Below are positions 17,263 through 26,659 of a DNA stretch of 64,000 nt, one piece after another (positions within the stretch are counted from its first letter, which is position 1; each line of letters begins with the position of its first letter). Source of the DNA: Streptomyces violaceoruber (GTDB lineage: Bacteria > Actinomycetota > Actinomycetes > Streptomycetales > Streptomycetaceae); NCBI RefSeq assembly GCF_033406955.1, contig NZ_CP137734.1, forward strand, positions 7,068,001-7,132,000. Reading direction: 5' to 3'. Position numbers and translations under genes: made by a program. Below the pieces are notes generated by a model that was not told the origin of the DNA, searched no databases, and was given only the letters and a program-made list of their open reading frames with translations.

Positions 17263-18168
17263 GTGAAGGTCGGCTGCATCGGACTCGGCGACATCGCGCA
17301 GAAGGCCTACCTGCCGGTGCTCGCCGCCCTCCCCGGGATCGAACTGCACCTGCAGACCCGCACCCCCGCCACCCTCGCCCGGGTCGCGGACAAGCTGCGC
17401 ATCCCGCCGGCGCAGCGCCACGCCGACCTCGACGCGCTCCTCGCCCAGGGCCTGGACGCCGCCTTCGTGCACGCGCCGACCGCCGCCCACCCCGAGATCG
17501 TGACCCGGCTGCTGGAGGCGGGCGTACCCACCTACGTCGACAAGCCCCTCGCCTACGAACTGGCCGACTCCGAACGCCTGGTGACCCTCGCCGAGGAGCG
17601 CGGCACCAGCCTCGCCGTCGGCTTCAACCGGCGCCACGCGCCCGGGTACGCCCAGTGCGCCGAGCACCCGCGCGAGCTGATCCTCATGCAGAAGAACCGC
17701 ACCGGACTGCCCGAGGACCCGCGCACGATGATCCTCGACGACTTCATCCACGTCGTCGACACGCTGAGGTTCCTGGTGCCCGGACCGGTCGACGACGTGA
17801 CCGTGCGCGCCCGTACCGAGGGCGGTCTGCTCCACCACGTCGTGCTCCAGCTCGCCGGGGACGGCTTCACCGCGCTCGGCGTGATGAACCGGCTCAGCGG
17901 CTCGGCCGAGGAGATCCTGGAGGTCTCGGGCCAGGACACCAAGCGCCAGGTGGTCAACCTCGCCGAGGTGATCGACCACAAGGGCCAGCCCACCGTGCGG
18001 CGGCGCGGCGACTGGGTCCCGGTGGCCCGGCAGCGCGGCATCGAGCAGGCGGTGCTCGCCTTCCTCGACGCGGTGCGCTCCGGCGAGGTGCTCAGTGCCC
18101 GGGACGCGCTGGCGACCCATGAGCTGTGCGAGCGGGTGGTCCGGGCCGTGCCGGACGGTTCCGCCTGA
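17263..18168 (+). CDS. Gfo/Idh/MocA family oxidoreductase
   Basis: 301 residues from GTG with GAGGAG upstream, 13 bases after the monooxygenase stop, so probably the same operon. N-terminal Rossmann fold GCIGLGDIAQKAYLP, and the family motif EKP appears as VDKPLAYEL near residue 95. The C-terminal substrate domain is shorter than usual. The protein should oxidise or reduce a sugar-like or cyclitol substrate with NAD(P). The last 77 bases overlap the 3' end of the convergent lnt gene. Confidence 0.8.
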   Translation: MKVGCIGLGDIAQKAYLPVLAALPGIELHLQTRTPATLARVADKLRIPPAQRHADLDALLAQGLDAAFVHAPTAAHPEIVTRLLEAGVPTYVDKPLAYELADSERLVTLAEERGTSLAVGFNRRHAPGYAQCAEHPRELILMQKNRTGLPEDPRTMILDDFIHVVDTLRFLVPGPVDDVTVRARTEGGLLHHVVLQLAGDGFTALGVMNRLSGSAEEILEVSGQDTKRQVVNLAEVIDHKGQPTVRRRGDWVPVARQRGIEQAVLAFLDAVRSGEVLSARDALATHELCERVVRAVPDGSA

Positions 18169-19666
18169 GCCGCACCGTCCGTACGCCCTCGGCGGCGCCC
18201 CAGGCCGCGAGGATCCCCAGCGCCGCGTACACCGTCCAGTCGCCGTAGCGGACGTACGGCGTGGTGCCGTGGGTGACGGGGACCTCGTACACCCGTGACG
18301 CGCTCGCGTCGGTGCCGAGCCAGGAGCCGATCCGGGCGCCGTTCGCGTCGTAGACGGCCGAGACGCCGGTCAGCGTCGCGTGCACCATCGGCCGGCCGGT
18401 CTCGGCGGCGCGCAGCGCGGCGAGCGAGGCGTGCTGCTCGGGTGCCCAGGTGTGCTGGAAGGTCGAGGTGGAGGACTGGGCGACCAGTACCTCGGCACCG
18501 TCGGCGACGAGGCTGCGGCTCATGTCGGGGAACGCGCTCTCGAAGCAGACCATCGGCCCGATCCGCAGGCCGTCGCCGACGTCCATCACCACCTGCTCGG
18601 TGCCCTGCCTGCGGTCCTCGCCCGCCGCCTTGCCGACGGAGGTGGCCCAGCCGAGCAGCGACCGGAACGGCACGTACTCACCGAAGGGGACCAGCCGCAT
18701 CTTGTCGTACCGGTCACCGGTCGGGCCCTGGGGGCCGACGAGCACCGAACTCTTGTAGATGCCGGGTTTGTCGGAGCGCCGCGCGTCCACGTTGACCAGG
18801 ATGTCCGCGCCGGTCTCCCGGGACAGCGCGGCGAGCCGCCGGGCGAGGTCCGGCCGGTCGTCCAGGTCGAAGCCGACGCTGCTCTCGCCCCAGACGATCA
18901 GGTCGAGGTCGCGGTCGGCGAGCCGCCGGGTGAGCTGCTCCTCGCGGTCGAACCGGCGGTCGGCGCTGTCCGCTCCGGCGACCACGCCGGGCTGCACCAC
19001 GGCGATCGCGGCCCGCTCGTCGGTGTCGGGGCGCGGCGACCAGACCCAGGCCGCCGAGGTGGCCGCGGCCGTGGCGACGAGCCCGGCCAGGGCCGGTACC
19101 CTCGCCCGGCGTACGGCGACGAGGACGGCGAGGGCCGCGTTGACGGCGACCACCAGGAAGCTGAGCAGCCACACGCCGCCCACCGAGGCGAGCCGCAGCG
19201 CGGGGGCGACCTGCCACTGACTGGCGCCGAGCATCCCCCAGGGGCCGCCCAGTCCCTGCCAGGAGCGGACCAGCTCCGCCAGCAGCCAGCCCGACGGCAG
19301 GACGACGAGCGCCGCGGCGACCCGGCGCGAGGAGGGCGTCCCGCCCAGGGTCCGGTGCACCAGCCAGCCCCACGGGACCCACAGCGCGCCGAGCAGCGCG
19401 GCGATGACGAACGTGAAGACGTGCAGGTTGGGCAGCAGCCAGTGGTGCATGGCCAGCACGAACCCGAACCCGCCGCACCACCCGTCGTACGCCGCCCGCT
19501 TCCCGCCCGGCGCGGTCCGGGCCAGCAGGATCCAGGGGACCAGCGCGAACCAGGCCCACCACCACAGGGCCGGGCCCGGAAAGGCGAGCACGGGCAGGGC
19601 GCCGGCGAGCACGGCGAGGCCGGAGCGTCGCCACGGGGAGGCGAGCCGGCGGTCGAGCGTCTTCAT
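18092..19666 (-). CDS. lnt: Apolipoprotein N-acyltransferase
   Basis: 524 residues. About six N-terminal membrane helices (to about residue 200) are followed by a nitrilase-type domain facing outside. The catalytic triad is intact: Glu in VWGESSVG, Lys in KMRLVPFGEY and Cys in MVCFESAFPD. A last membrane helix and a basic Pro-rich tail end the protein. It adds the third acyl chain to lipoproteins, and several lipoprotein genes lie in this window. Strong ribosome site GGGAGGAG before ATG. The 3' end overlaps the convergent oxidoreductase by 77 bases. Confidence 0.92.
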   Translation of the reverse strand: MKTLDRRLASPWRRSGLAVLAGALPVLAFPGPALWWWAWFALVPWILLARTAPGGKRAAYDGWCGGFGFVLAMHHWLLPNLHVFTFVIAALLGALWVPWGWLVHRTLGGTPSSRRVAAALVVLPSGWLLAELVRSWQGLGGPWGMLGASQWQVAPALRLASVGGVWLLSFLVVAVNAALAVLVAVRRARVPALAGLVATAAATSAAWVWSPRPDTDERAAIAVVQPGVVAGADSADRRFDREEQLTRRLADRDLDLIVWGESSVGFDLDDRPDLARRLAALSRETGADILVNVDARRSDKPGIYKSSVLVGPQGPTGDRYDKMRLVPFGEYVPFRSLLGWATSVGKAAGEDRRQGTEQVVMDVGDGLRIGPMVCFESAFPDMSRSLVADGAEVLVAQSSTSTFQHTWAPEQHASLAALRAAETGRPMVHATLTGVSAVYDANGARIGSWLGTDASASRVYEVPVTHGTTPYVRYGDWTVYAALGILAAWGAAEGVRTVRLRRNRPARPGPPARTAHGSPARPGH

Positions 19667-19776
19667 GGGCTCCTCCCTACAGATGATCCGTACCCGGTGA
19701 TCCGTACAGTGTGCGCTCGCGGCGAGGCGGATTCAGTTGATCACACCGAAGCCTGTCCGGCGCGTGAGCCCTCACC

Positions 19777-19798
19777 TAGGATGATCGATGATCGATCA
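19777..19798 (+). promoter_or_regulatory. -10 box and overlapping palindrome before the SDR gene
   Basis: TAGGAT at 19777-19782 is an ideal Streptomyces -10 element. It runs into a perfect palindrome TGATCGA-TGA-TCGATCA (19782-19798), placed where a repressor would block the start of transcription. No convincing -35 box is present. Confidence 0.5.
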
Positions 19799-19814
19799 AA
19801 CGTGGAGGTACCTC

Positions 19815-20555
19815 ATGACCCGGCCCATCACAGTGGTCACCGGCGGCAGCCGGGGGATCGGAGCGGCGACCTGTCTGCGCCTCGCGGCGGACGGCCACGA
19901 CGTCGTCGTGGGCTACGCGCGCGACTCGACGGCCGCCGAGACGGTCGTGGCGGGGGTGCGCGACGCGGGCGGCCGCGGAGTCGCGGTGCGCGCGGACACG
20001 TCCGTCGAGGCCGACGTCGAGCGGCTCTTCGACGTGGCGGAGGAGCGGCTGGGCCCGGTCACGGGGCTGGTCAACAACGCGGCTGTGACCGGCCCGCTGG
20101 GACGGCTCGCCGACAGCGACACCGCGGACCTGCGCCGGGTCCTCGACGTCAACCTGCTGGGCGTGCTGCTGTGCGCCCGGCGGGCGGCGCGGCTGATGAC
20201 CCCGCGGGGGAGCGGCGCGATCGTGAACGTGTCGTCGGGCGCCGCGACCCTCGGCAGCCCCGGGGAGTACGTCCACTACGCGGCGAGCAAGGCGGGGGTC
20301 GACGCGGTGACCCTGGGCCTGGCCAAGGAACTCGGCCCGGACGGGATCCGGGTCAACGCCGTCGCGCCCGGGGTGATCGACACCGGGATGCACGCGGCGG
20401 CGGGGGACGCCGGCCGGGCGGCCCGGATGGGGGCGGCGGTGCCGATGGGACGCGCGGGCCGGGCGGAGGAGATCGCCGCGGCGATCTCCTGGTTGCTGTC
20501 GCCCGACGCGTCGTACACGACGGGGACGGTGCTCAGGGTGGCGGGCGGACGCTGA
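19815..20555 (+). CDS. SDR family oxidoreductase
   Basis: 246 residues. TGGSRGIGAATCLRL is the cofactor site, NNAAV the structural motif and YAASKAGVDA the catalytic Tyr/Lys, with Ser in NVSSGAATL. The C-terminus TTGTVLRVAGGR is classical. NADP preference is likely from the Tyr-Ala-Arg after strand 2 (VVVGYARD). Substrate unknown. ATG 19815 has GTGGAGG at 7 bases; an in-frame ATG at 19788 lies within the palindrome and lacks a ribosome site. Confidence 0.85.
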   Translation: MTRPITVVTGGSRGIGAATCLRLAADGHDVVVGYARDSTAAETVVAGVRDAGGRGVAVRADTSVEADVERLFDVAEERLGPVTGLVNNAAVTGPLGRLADSDTADLRRVLDVNLLGVLLCARRAARLMTPRGSGAIVNVSSGAATLGSPGEYVHYAASKAGVDAVTLGLAKELGPDGIRVNAVAPGVIDTGMHAAAGDAGRAARMGAAVPMGRAGRAEEIAAAISWLLSPDASYTTGTVLRVAGGR

Positions 20556-20613
20556 CCGGGGCCCGGGTGCGTCCGGGGAGGGGCCGGGCCGAGCACCGGG
20601 GCGGCCCCGCGGC

Positions 20614-20793
20614 TCAGGCCGCCTCGACGACCTGCCCGCGGATCGCGGTCGCCCACTCGACCACCAGCAACTCGTACTCCACGCGCTCCTGCGCCGACAG
20701 GGTCCCGCCCGCGCGCCGCCACAGCGCGCGGATCTGATCGTTCAGCTCCGCGGCGGACCGCACGGAACCAGGCGTCACGTAATCGGGGGACAT
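20614..20793 (-). CDS. Small conserved-looking protein, 59 residues
   Basis: A 59-residue acidic-to-neutral protein (MSPDYVTPGSVRSAAELN...) predicted mostly helical. Codon use is strongly G/C-ending, supporting coding. It converges on the SDR gene. The ribosome site is weak; a GTG at 20823 is an alternative start. No function can be assigned. Confidence 0.5.
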   Translation of the reverse strand: MSPDYVTPGSVRSAAELNDQIRALWRRAGGTLSAQERVEYELLVVEWATAIRGQVVEAA

Positions 20794-21012
20794 GCGGACA
20801 AGCCTAGGGGCAAGCACTGACACTGCGCTACCGGACGGCTACACAAACAGTTCCGGCCAGCCGGCGGACTCCGCGGCGTGCGGGCTGAGGGCACCCGTCG
20901 CGACCGGGGCGACGATGACGACGCCGAGCGCGATGCGATACGTACCTGGGTACTTCGACGTGTACGCCGACACAAGAACGACGAGTCGGTCACGGCGCCG
21001 GCGGTGGCCTGG

Positions 21013-21225
21013 TCACCACCTGGCACGCAGCACGCCGTCGCTGTCCGGCAAGGCAGCATGGAACAGCGGGTGGCGCTCGTCGAGAATCAGGGGCAGAGAG
21101 CAGGCTGCTTTCGCGCCCGCGACCAGTAGGGCGAGCTGTTGGTGATCGGTTTCGTCGACGGTGACGTGGCGGATCCTCCCTGACCGGTAGCGGCCCGGCA
21201 GGACTGTTTCGGTGGGTCTCGTCAC
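21013..21225 (-). CDS. Possible small protein, 70 residues
   Basis: From GTG 21225 the frame encodes a balanced amino-acid mix (HVTVDETDHQQLALLVAGA, LPLILDERHPLFHAALP) rather than the Arg/Pro-rich text of shadow frames, with roughly three quarters of codons ending in G or C. No ribosome site is evident, and no family is recognised. Base composition is lower in GC than the flanks, in line with the accessory nature of this region. Confidence 0.4.
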   Translation of the reverse strand: MTRPTETVLPGRYRSGRIRHVTVDETDHQQLALLVAGAKAACSLPLILDERHPLFHAALPDSDGVLRARW

Positions 21226-21444
21226 CCGCGAGGACAGTCGGCGGCGCGGGGCGGGAGCGGCGGGAGCCCGGTGACGCGTCCAACCGGCGTCGCCACACGA
21301 GGTCAGGCGGCTCCCCCCGTCTTCGCCGACGTCGGTTCGCCGTCCTGTGCCCGATCGTCACTCCCGCACGCAAGCCGCTCCATGCCTGCCGCGGCCGACG
21401 AGGTCCGGGCCCGCGTGGACGTCGCCCCGCCGCGCACCGGCCGT

Positions 21445-22413
21445 TCAGGGTCTGGTGGGCCGAGCACGGCCCCGGTCCGGGGCGGCTCCCTGCGGAGGGC
21501 GGTTCCGCACGGTGCCCGGCGCGGAGGGCTGGCGACGGCCGTTCCCGTCCTTGCCCCGCGGATTCCGCACCTCGCCGGAGGCGGTGGATCGGTCACCCTG
21601 GGAGGGACGGTGATGACGGGGCGCGGCGCGCCGCGGTGGTCGGCTCAACGTGATCTGCCGGACGACTTGTTGGAAGCAGACCAGCGAGGCCAGACCGGGC
21701 AAGGAGGCGGCCGCGGCGTCCTCCGGTGTTCTGGCTGCCTGCAAGACGCACAGCAGCATCGCAATGGCCGAGAACAGCAGGACCACGGCCCACGAGTGCA
21801 CGGCACGGCGCCGGTGCAGCGCGGCGCGGAGCACGGCCAACGACGCCACCAGCCAGGGGCCGTACACCAGCATCGGCCACCATGACACCACGCCGTCGGA
21901 GGCCTGGGTGGTGGCCGTCAGGCGCAGCGGCTCGTACGACGCCATCCCGCTGAGCAGGCTCACGGATGAGGCGACGACGGCCGCCAGCGCGGCGGCCGTC
22001 AGGCTGGTGACGCGCAGGGGGCTGATGTCGCGTCGACGGCGCGCTCTGCGACGTGGACGGCGTCGGCGTCCGAGTGGCGCCGTGGCCGGATACGGGTCTC
22101 CCTGCGGTGCCCCGTCCGCCGGCGGCCGCGGGGAGGTCTCCGGTTCGTGGAAGTCGGTGGGCTGCCGCCGCTCCCGCGTGCCTTGGAGCATGAATGCCAG
22201 TTCCGCCGCGGGGTCCCAGTCGGTGTCCGGCGGCGCCAGAGGTCCGGCGTACGCGTCGGTCGCGTGGAGGTCGAGGACCATGTCCGTGTCGGGAGTGAAC
22301 TCTTCCACGTGTGGCCAGGGTTGGCCGTTCCCGTCCGCGAACGGGGGCTGCCCGGGGAAGTACTGAGGGTGGTTCGGGCGGCGCGCGTCGTGTGTGCTGC
22401 GTTCGTGGTGCAT
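21445..22413 (-). CDS. Three-helix membrane protein, DUF2637-like
   Basis: 322 residues. A hydrophilic N-terminal half (about 1-145) ends in a run of arginines (GRRRRPRRRARRRRD). Three membrane helices follow: LTAAALAAVVASSVSLLSG, the segment around LVYGPWLVASLAVL, and VLLFSAIAMLLCVL. The basic tail is disordered. The membrane part resembles DUF2637/SpdB-type Streptomyces proteins, some of which are plasmid spread-associated; this is a tentative match. It diverges from the sigma-like gene at 22718. Confidence 0.6.
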   Translation of the reverse strand: MHHERSTHDARRPNHPQYFPGQPPFADGNGQPWPHVEEFTPDTDMVLDLHATDAYAGPLAPPDTDWDPAAELAFMLQGTRERRQPTDFHEPETSPRPPADGAPQGDPYPATAPLGRRRRPRRRARRRRDISPLRVTSLTAAALAAVVASSVSLLSGMASYEPLRLTATTQASDGVVSWWPMLVYGPWLVASLAVLRAALHRRRAVHSWAVVLLFSAIAMLLCVLQAARTPEDAAAASLPGLASLVCFQQVVRQITLSRPPRRAAPRHHRPSQGDRSTASGEVRNPRGKDGNGRRQPSAPGTVRNRPPQGAAPDRGRARPTRP

Positions 22414-22717
22414 AAGGCCGTGGGTTACCTGACCATCTCCCGGTCCGTGCCGACCGGTCGTGGCCGGTGCCGGTCGTTCGCGCTGTCCCCCGGCGGCCGG
22501 AGAACCCCATCCCCTGTGTACTTGGTCATGCCCGGAGTAACGGTTCTGCGCCTCGGCGGGTGTGCGGCAAACGGGTGAACGGTGCGAGGGAAGCGCGCGG
22601 TCGGCCGGGGTGCGCCCGGTGGTTCGGGTGACCCGTCGCAGGGTCGGTCGTTGACCGTCCCGCACCGTTTGTCCCATACGGACGGCATTTTCCGCACCAC
22701 CAGAAGGAAGTCCTCGT
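22414..22717. promoter_or_regulatory. Divergent intergenic region, 304 bases
   Basis: This space separates the DUF2637-like and sigma-like genes and must hold both promoters. On the plus strand TTGACC at 22651-22656 with CATACG at 22675-22680 (18-base spacer) is a weak candidate for the sigma-like gene. No clear palindrome or small gene was seen. Confidence 0.35.
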
Positions 22718-23590
22718 TTGCTTTCTCATCTGCGCCCCGCAGACTGGGTGACGGAGCAGCCCGTCGGACCAGTCGGCACCGATCGGCGGGAGCCCGGACG
22801 TTCTGCAGATTCGTTTCGCTCCGCCCCGACGCCCGAGGCGGCGTTCGACGCGCTCTATCTGCACACCGCACCGCATCTGGTCCATCAGACACATCTGCTG
22901 ACCGGACGTCGTGGACGCGCCTTCGAGGCGGTTGACCACGCCTTCTGCCGCGCCTGGGACTGCTGGCCGGAGGTCGCCGTCCACGCGGACCCGGTGAGCT
23001 GGGTTCGCGGGTGCGCCTACGAGTACGCCCTCTCACCGTGGCACCGGTTCCGGGAGACCGTGACGCGCGACGCCCTCGCACCGAACGGTCCGATGGGCAC
23101 CGCGATCCTGCGACTGAGACCTCTGCACCGCCGCACCCTCGTGATGTGTGACGGCCTGGGGCTGACGATCGACGAAGCGGCAGCGGAGCTGGAAGCCTCT
23201 CCCGCGGCCACCCGGATGCGGCTGCTTCACGCGCACGCCGCCCTTCAGGAGCAGTTCCCCGACTGCGAGGACGTGAGCCGACTGCGGGAACAGGTCAGGG
23301 CCTTGGTGGACGATGCCGCGTCAGCGACCGTGCCCACGGCCGGCGCGGTGCGCGCCGAGAGCGAGCGTCGCACACGCCTCCTCACACGGACGGCCGTCGG
23401 TGCGGTGGCGCTGCTGAGCGGTCTCGTTGCCGCGTCCATGCTGTCGCATGCGCCTCAGCACGAAACATCCGGACCACACCCCCGCGTTCACGGCCACTCT
23501 CACGTTCCGGCCGCGCCACACGGGACCTCCCGCGCCCGAGGCGGCAGTAGTCCGGCCGAGCCGGCTTCCACGAGCACCGCCGGCACCTGA
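22718..23590 (+). CDS. Sigma-70-like (ECF-type) protein with C-terminal membrane segment
   Basis: 290 residues from TTG 22718, selected because AAGGAAG lies 8 bases upstream. The N-terminal half resembles sigma region 2 (FDALYLHTAPHLVHQTHLLT, AFEAVDHAFCRAWDCW). Region 4 is clear: ILRLRPLHRRTLVMCDGLGL, then IDEAAAELEASPAATRMRL. A membrane helix (AVGAVALLSGLVAASML, about 220-240) and a His/Pro/Thr-rich outer tail follow, so this may be a membrane-tethered regulator rather than a free sigma factor. The fusion of the DNA-binding part to a membrane helix is seen in several Streptomyces sigma-like proteins. Confidence 0.65.
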   Translation: MLSHLRPADWVTEQPVGPVGTDRREPGRSADSFRSAPTPEAAFDALYLHTAPHLVHQTHLLTGRRGRAFEAVDHAFCRAWDCWPEVAVHADPVSWVRGCAYEYALSPWHRFRETVTRDALAPNGPMGTAILRLRPLHRRTLVMCDGLGLTIDEAAAELEASPAATRMRLLHAHAALQEQFPDCEDVSRLREQVRALVDDAASATVPTAGAVRAESERRTRLLTRTAVGAVALLSGLVAASMLSHAPQHETSGPHPRVHGHSHVPAAPHGTSRARGGSSPAEPASTSTAGT

Positions 23591-23959
23591 TCCCCACCGT
23601 GCGAGGCCCGAGCGGGAGACCGAGTGCCCCACCCCGTCCGGCCAGTCCGGCCCCAGCCGATTCCTCATGATCCGAACGAAACCGCCCAGGACGGGCCGCT
23701 GAGGGTGTCGATCACGGCTCCCGTGGTGTGCCGATGCGGTGGTCATCCCGCCGCGTAAAGCGTTGGCCCGCGCACCTGTGTGCAATCTGCCTGCGCGAGA
23801 CCGGCGCCGCCTCGCCCCGGTCGCCCTGAGGCCGGATCGCCGGACCGCCACGGCGCGGCGAACTCATCGGGCAGGGGTTCCGCTCACCTTCTCGCCCGCC
23901 GACAGCCCTGTTCGAAGGTCCGGCGCGGACCACCATGGTCATCGCGGAGGGCGCAGGGC
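23591..23959. other. Convergent intergenic space, nothing recognised
   Basis: The 369 bases between the sigma-like gene and the convergent LuxR gene contain no supportable ORF, tRNA or strong hairpin. GC content is locally lower than in core regions. It may contain decayed sequence. Confidence 0.5.
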
Positions 23960-26278
23960 TCAAGCCTCTGTCGGTTTGCCGGGGCCGATGGTCGCGGCGA
24001 TCTGCGTGCGGGAGGTGACGCCGAGTTTGGTGAGGATGTGCTCGACGTGGGTGTCGGCGGTGCGTTTGGAGATGACGAGGCGTTCGGCGATCTGCCGGTT
24101 GGTGAGTCCTTCACCGATCAGGTCGGCAACCTCCCGCTCACGCGGGGTGAGAGGACCCAGAGGGCTGCCGTCGTGAGGGTGCCGTGGCGGTGCGGCGTCA
24201 TCGGCGTGGGCGTTCCCGCAGGCCACGTCGATCAGCTGCGGCACCGGGAGGCGGGTCCCGAACGTGTACACCTGGGTGAATCGTTCCGCCCCGAGGCCGA
24301 GCATCAGTGTGTTCTCCACCTGCGTATGCTGCGCGCTCAGCGCCCGTACTCCCCATAACGTGGTGCCGACGCGGCGCCAGAGCGTGGCGGCTCCGCCGAG
24401 CAGGATCGCGGCGTGCTCGTGTTCGTGTTCGCCGCAGGCGGACCAGGACAGGAATTCCAGCGTGGCGGCCAGGCTCATCGTTTCGCCCTGGTCGAGGGCT
24501 GAGGGCAGCATTCTGCGGCCCAGTTCCCGGCTTTCGGCCGTGCTGCCGTCCGCCCAGAGGGCGAGCACCCGCGCGATCGTCATGTAGTTGCGTCCCCACC
24601 GTTCGTGCGGGATGTGCGACAGATGCTGCAGGCAGTCGTCCACGTCCCGCAGGGCACCGGCCGGATTGCCGTGAGCTGCGTGGTACACCGCAGTGTTGAT
24701 GTAGCCGGCCACCAGCGGGAACACATCGCCTGACGCCTTGAGCAGTTGGCGCGTCTGCTCGTACGAAGCGAGGGTACGTTCGGTGTCCCGGCTCCACATG
24801 AGCATCTCGTACGTTTCGACGTACAGGGCCCGGGCGCGCAGGAAGTCGTCGTCCAGCGCTTCGGCCACGGCCCGGCACCGCCGCACCATGTCGCCCGTCT
24901 CACGGTCGGCCTGGATCAGTCCGTAGTAGGCGCCGTAGTAGAGGGCGATTCCCTGTTCGACGCTCGGCTCCGGCTCGGCCACGAGGGCCTTCTCGATCCA
25001 GCGCCGGGCCTCGGTCAGGCGGCTCTTGCCCAGCCAGAGCCCCCACAGGCCATTGACCAGTCCGTAGCCGGCGCCGTCCGAGGGGTGGGCAACCGCGAAG
25101 TCCATCGCGACCCGGAAGTTGTCGAAGTCGGCGGCGAGCCGGTCGCCCCACTCGACCTGCTGATCCCCCAGCCACTCCTCGCCCGCCCGCCGGGCCATGC
25201 GCAGGAAGAAGTCCTGATGGCGGCGCGCGTACTCCTGTCTCAGGCCACTGTGCTCCAACCGCTCGGCACCGTACTCACGGATGGTGTCCAGCATCCGGAA
25301 ACGGTACTCGCCGACGCCTTCCACCCGCTGCACCACCGACTTGTCCACCAGAGCGCCCAGCAGGTCCACCACGTCCCAGTCGGCCGGCTCACCCCCGGCC
25401 GCGACCTCTTCGACGGCACCGAGGGTGAAGCCGCCGGCGAACACCGACAGCCTTGCCCACAGTTCCCTCTCCGGAGGCGAGCACAGTTCGTGGCTCCACT
25501 CGATCGTGGTCCGAAGCGTGTGATGACGGGCCTGGGCGGTGCGCACCCCCGACAGGAGCCGGAACTGGTCGTCGAGACGGCCGAGAATCTGCTCAAGCGT
25601 CATGGTTCTCAACCGCACGGCCGCCAGTTCGATGGCCAGCGGAATACCGTCCAGACGACGGCAGAGGGCGACGACTTCGGAGCGGTTGTCGGTGTTCAGT
25701 TCGAAGGTGGGCAGGGCTGCCTTCGCCCGGGTGACGAACAGAGCCAGGGAGTCATTGCCGTGTTCGTCCGCGTCCGCCTCGGGAGTGGGCATCGGCGGGA
25801 TGGGCAGGACGCACTCTCCGGGCAGTGCCACAGGCTGCCTGCTGGTGAGCAGGAGCACCAGCCCCGCGGAGTGACTCAAGAGGATGTCCACGAAGACGGC
25901 CATCGCGTCCACCAGATGTTCGCAGGTGTCCAGTACCAGCAATGCCTGCTTGTCCGCGAAATGACCGAGAAGCTGGTCCATCGGCTCGGTCGAAGCGATC
26001 TCGGGCAGACCGACCGCGGTGGCCACCGTGTTGGGCAGGAACTCGGCGTCCCGCAGACCGCTCAGTTCGACGATGCTGACGCCGTCCGGGAAGTCGACCG
26101 CCGCCTGGTGCGCGGCCCTCATCGCGACCCTGCTCTTGCCGACCCCACCGGGGCCGGTGAGCGTGACCAGCCTGGCCTGCGTCACCGCGCTCCGCACGGC
26201 CTCCAACTCGGCCGCACGGCCGATGAACCCGGTGGTCTCGTTCCGCGCTCCCGGCCTGGCCCATGTCCACTGCGTCAC
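23960..26278 (-). CDS. NB-ARC/STAND ATPase LuxR-family regulator
   Basis: 772 residues. Walker A TGPGGVGKSR lies at residues 41-50 and Walker B LLVLDTCEHL near 113-122, followed by winged-helix and TPR-like regions. The C-terminal LuxR HTH is LTPREREVADLIGEGLTN with QIAERLVISKRTADTHV. Unlike the regulator at 3410 it has the GxP/RLDGIPLAIELAA segment typical of AfsR/NB-ARC-type ATPases. GTG 26278 is preceded by AGAAGGGGG; a GTG at 26302 is weaker. It diverges from the operon starting at 26660 and is the obvious candidate to control it through the palindrome at 26484. Confidence 0.85.
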   Translation of the reverse strand: MTQWTWARPGARNETTGFIGRAAELEAVRSAVTQARLVTLTGPGGVGKSRVAMRAAHQAAVDFPDGVSIVELSGLRDAEFLPNTVATAVGLPEIASTEPMDQLLGHFADKQALLVLDTCEHLVDAMAVFVDILLSHSAGLVLLLTSRQPVALPGECVLPIPPMPTPEADADEHGNDSLALFVTRAKAALPTFELNTDNRSEVVALCRRLDGIPLAIELAAVRLRTMTLEQILGRLDDQFRLLSGVRTAQARHHTLRTTIEWSHELCSPPERELWARLSVFAGGFTLGAVEEVAAGGEPADWDVVDLLGALVDKSVVQRVEGVGEYRFRMLDTIREYGAERLEHSGLRQEYARRHQDFFLRMARRAGEEWLGDQQVEWGDRLAADFDNFRVAMDFAVAHPSDGAGYGLVNGLWGLWLGKSRLTEARRWIEKALVAEPEPSVEQGIALYYGAYYGLIQADRETGDMVRRCRAVAEALDDDFLRARALYVETYEMLMWSRDTERTLASYEQTRQLLKASGDVFPLVAGYINTAVYHAAHGNPAGALRDVDDCLQHLSHIPHERWGRNYMTIARVLALWADGSTAESRELGRRMLPSALDQGETMSLAATLEFLSWSACGEHEHEHAAILLGGAATLWRRVGTTLWGVRALSAQHTQVENTLMLGLGAERFTQVYTFGTRLPVPQLIDVACGNAHADDAAPPRHPHDGSPLGPLTPREREVADLIGEGLTNRQIAERLVISKRTADTHVEHILTKLGVTSRTQIAATIGPGKPTEA

Positions 26279-26659
26279 GCCATCCCCCTTCTGTGCCAGC
26301 ACGAGAATCCGACGCCGCGAGCGACGGTGTGCTTGACGTTTCGAATCCGCAGGTGCGCTCGAGCCGAGTCGCCGGCGCCGTCACACCGGACCGTCCGACT
26401 ACGTGCGTTCAACGACCGCGCCTCGCGGCGGGTACGCCTCCGTATCCCCCGAAAGAGGCCCCTCGGGGATGCGTATGTGCACCTACGTATGGCCAGCGCA
26501 TACGTAATCGCCCTGCCCCACCTACCGATCTTGCCCACAAGTCCACGCCCAGAGGTCACGTGCGGGGGCAGAGTCGTTCCTGCGCCGGATGAAGGGGGCA
26601 GGCGCGAACTGCTGCCGAGCAGACACCGGATGCGCCCCCTGGTATGGAAGCGAATCGAC
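26279..26659. promoter_or_regulatory. Divergent regulatory region, 381 bases, with an 8-7-8 inverted repeat
   Basis: This space separates the STAND-LuxR gene from the AMP-binding operon. It contains TACGTATG at 26484-26491 and its exact reverse complement CATACGTA at 26499-26506 with a 7-base gap, plus a further GCGTATG at 26471-26477. AT-rich, phased elements of this sort in a GC-rich genome are typical operators. No further gene was seen. Confidence 0.6.

Noticed and set aside
24746..26659. Long plus-strand frame leading into the ligase-like gene
   Set aside because: It is antisense to the LuxR regulator; only the part after 26660 shows family motifs and a ribosome site.
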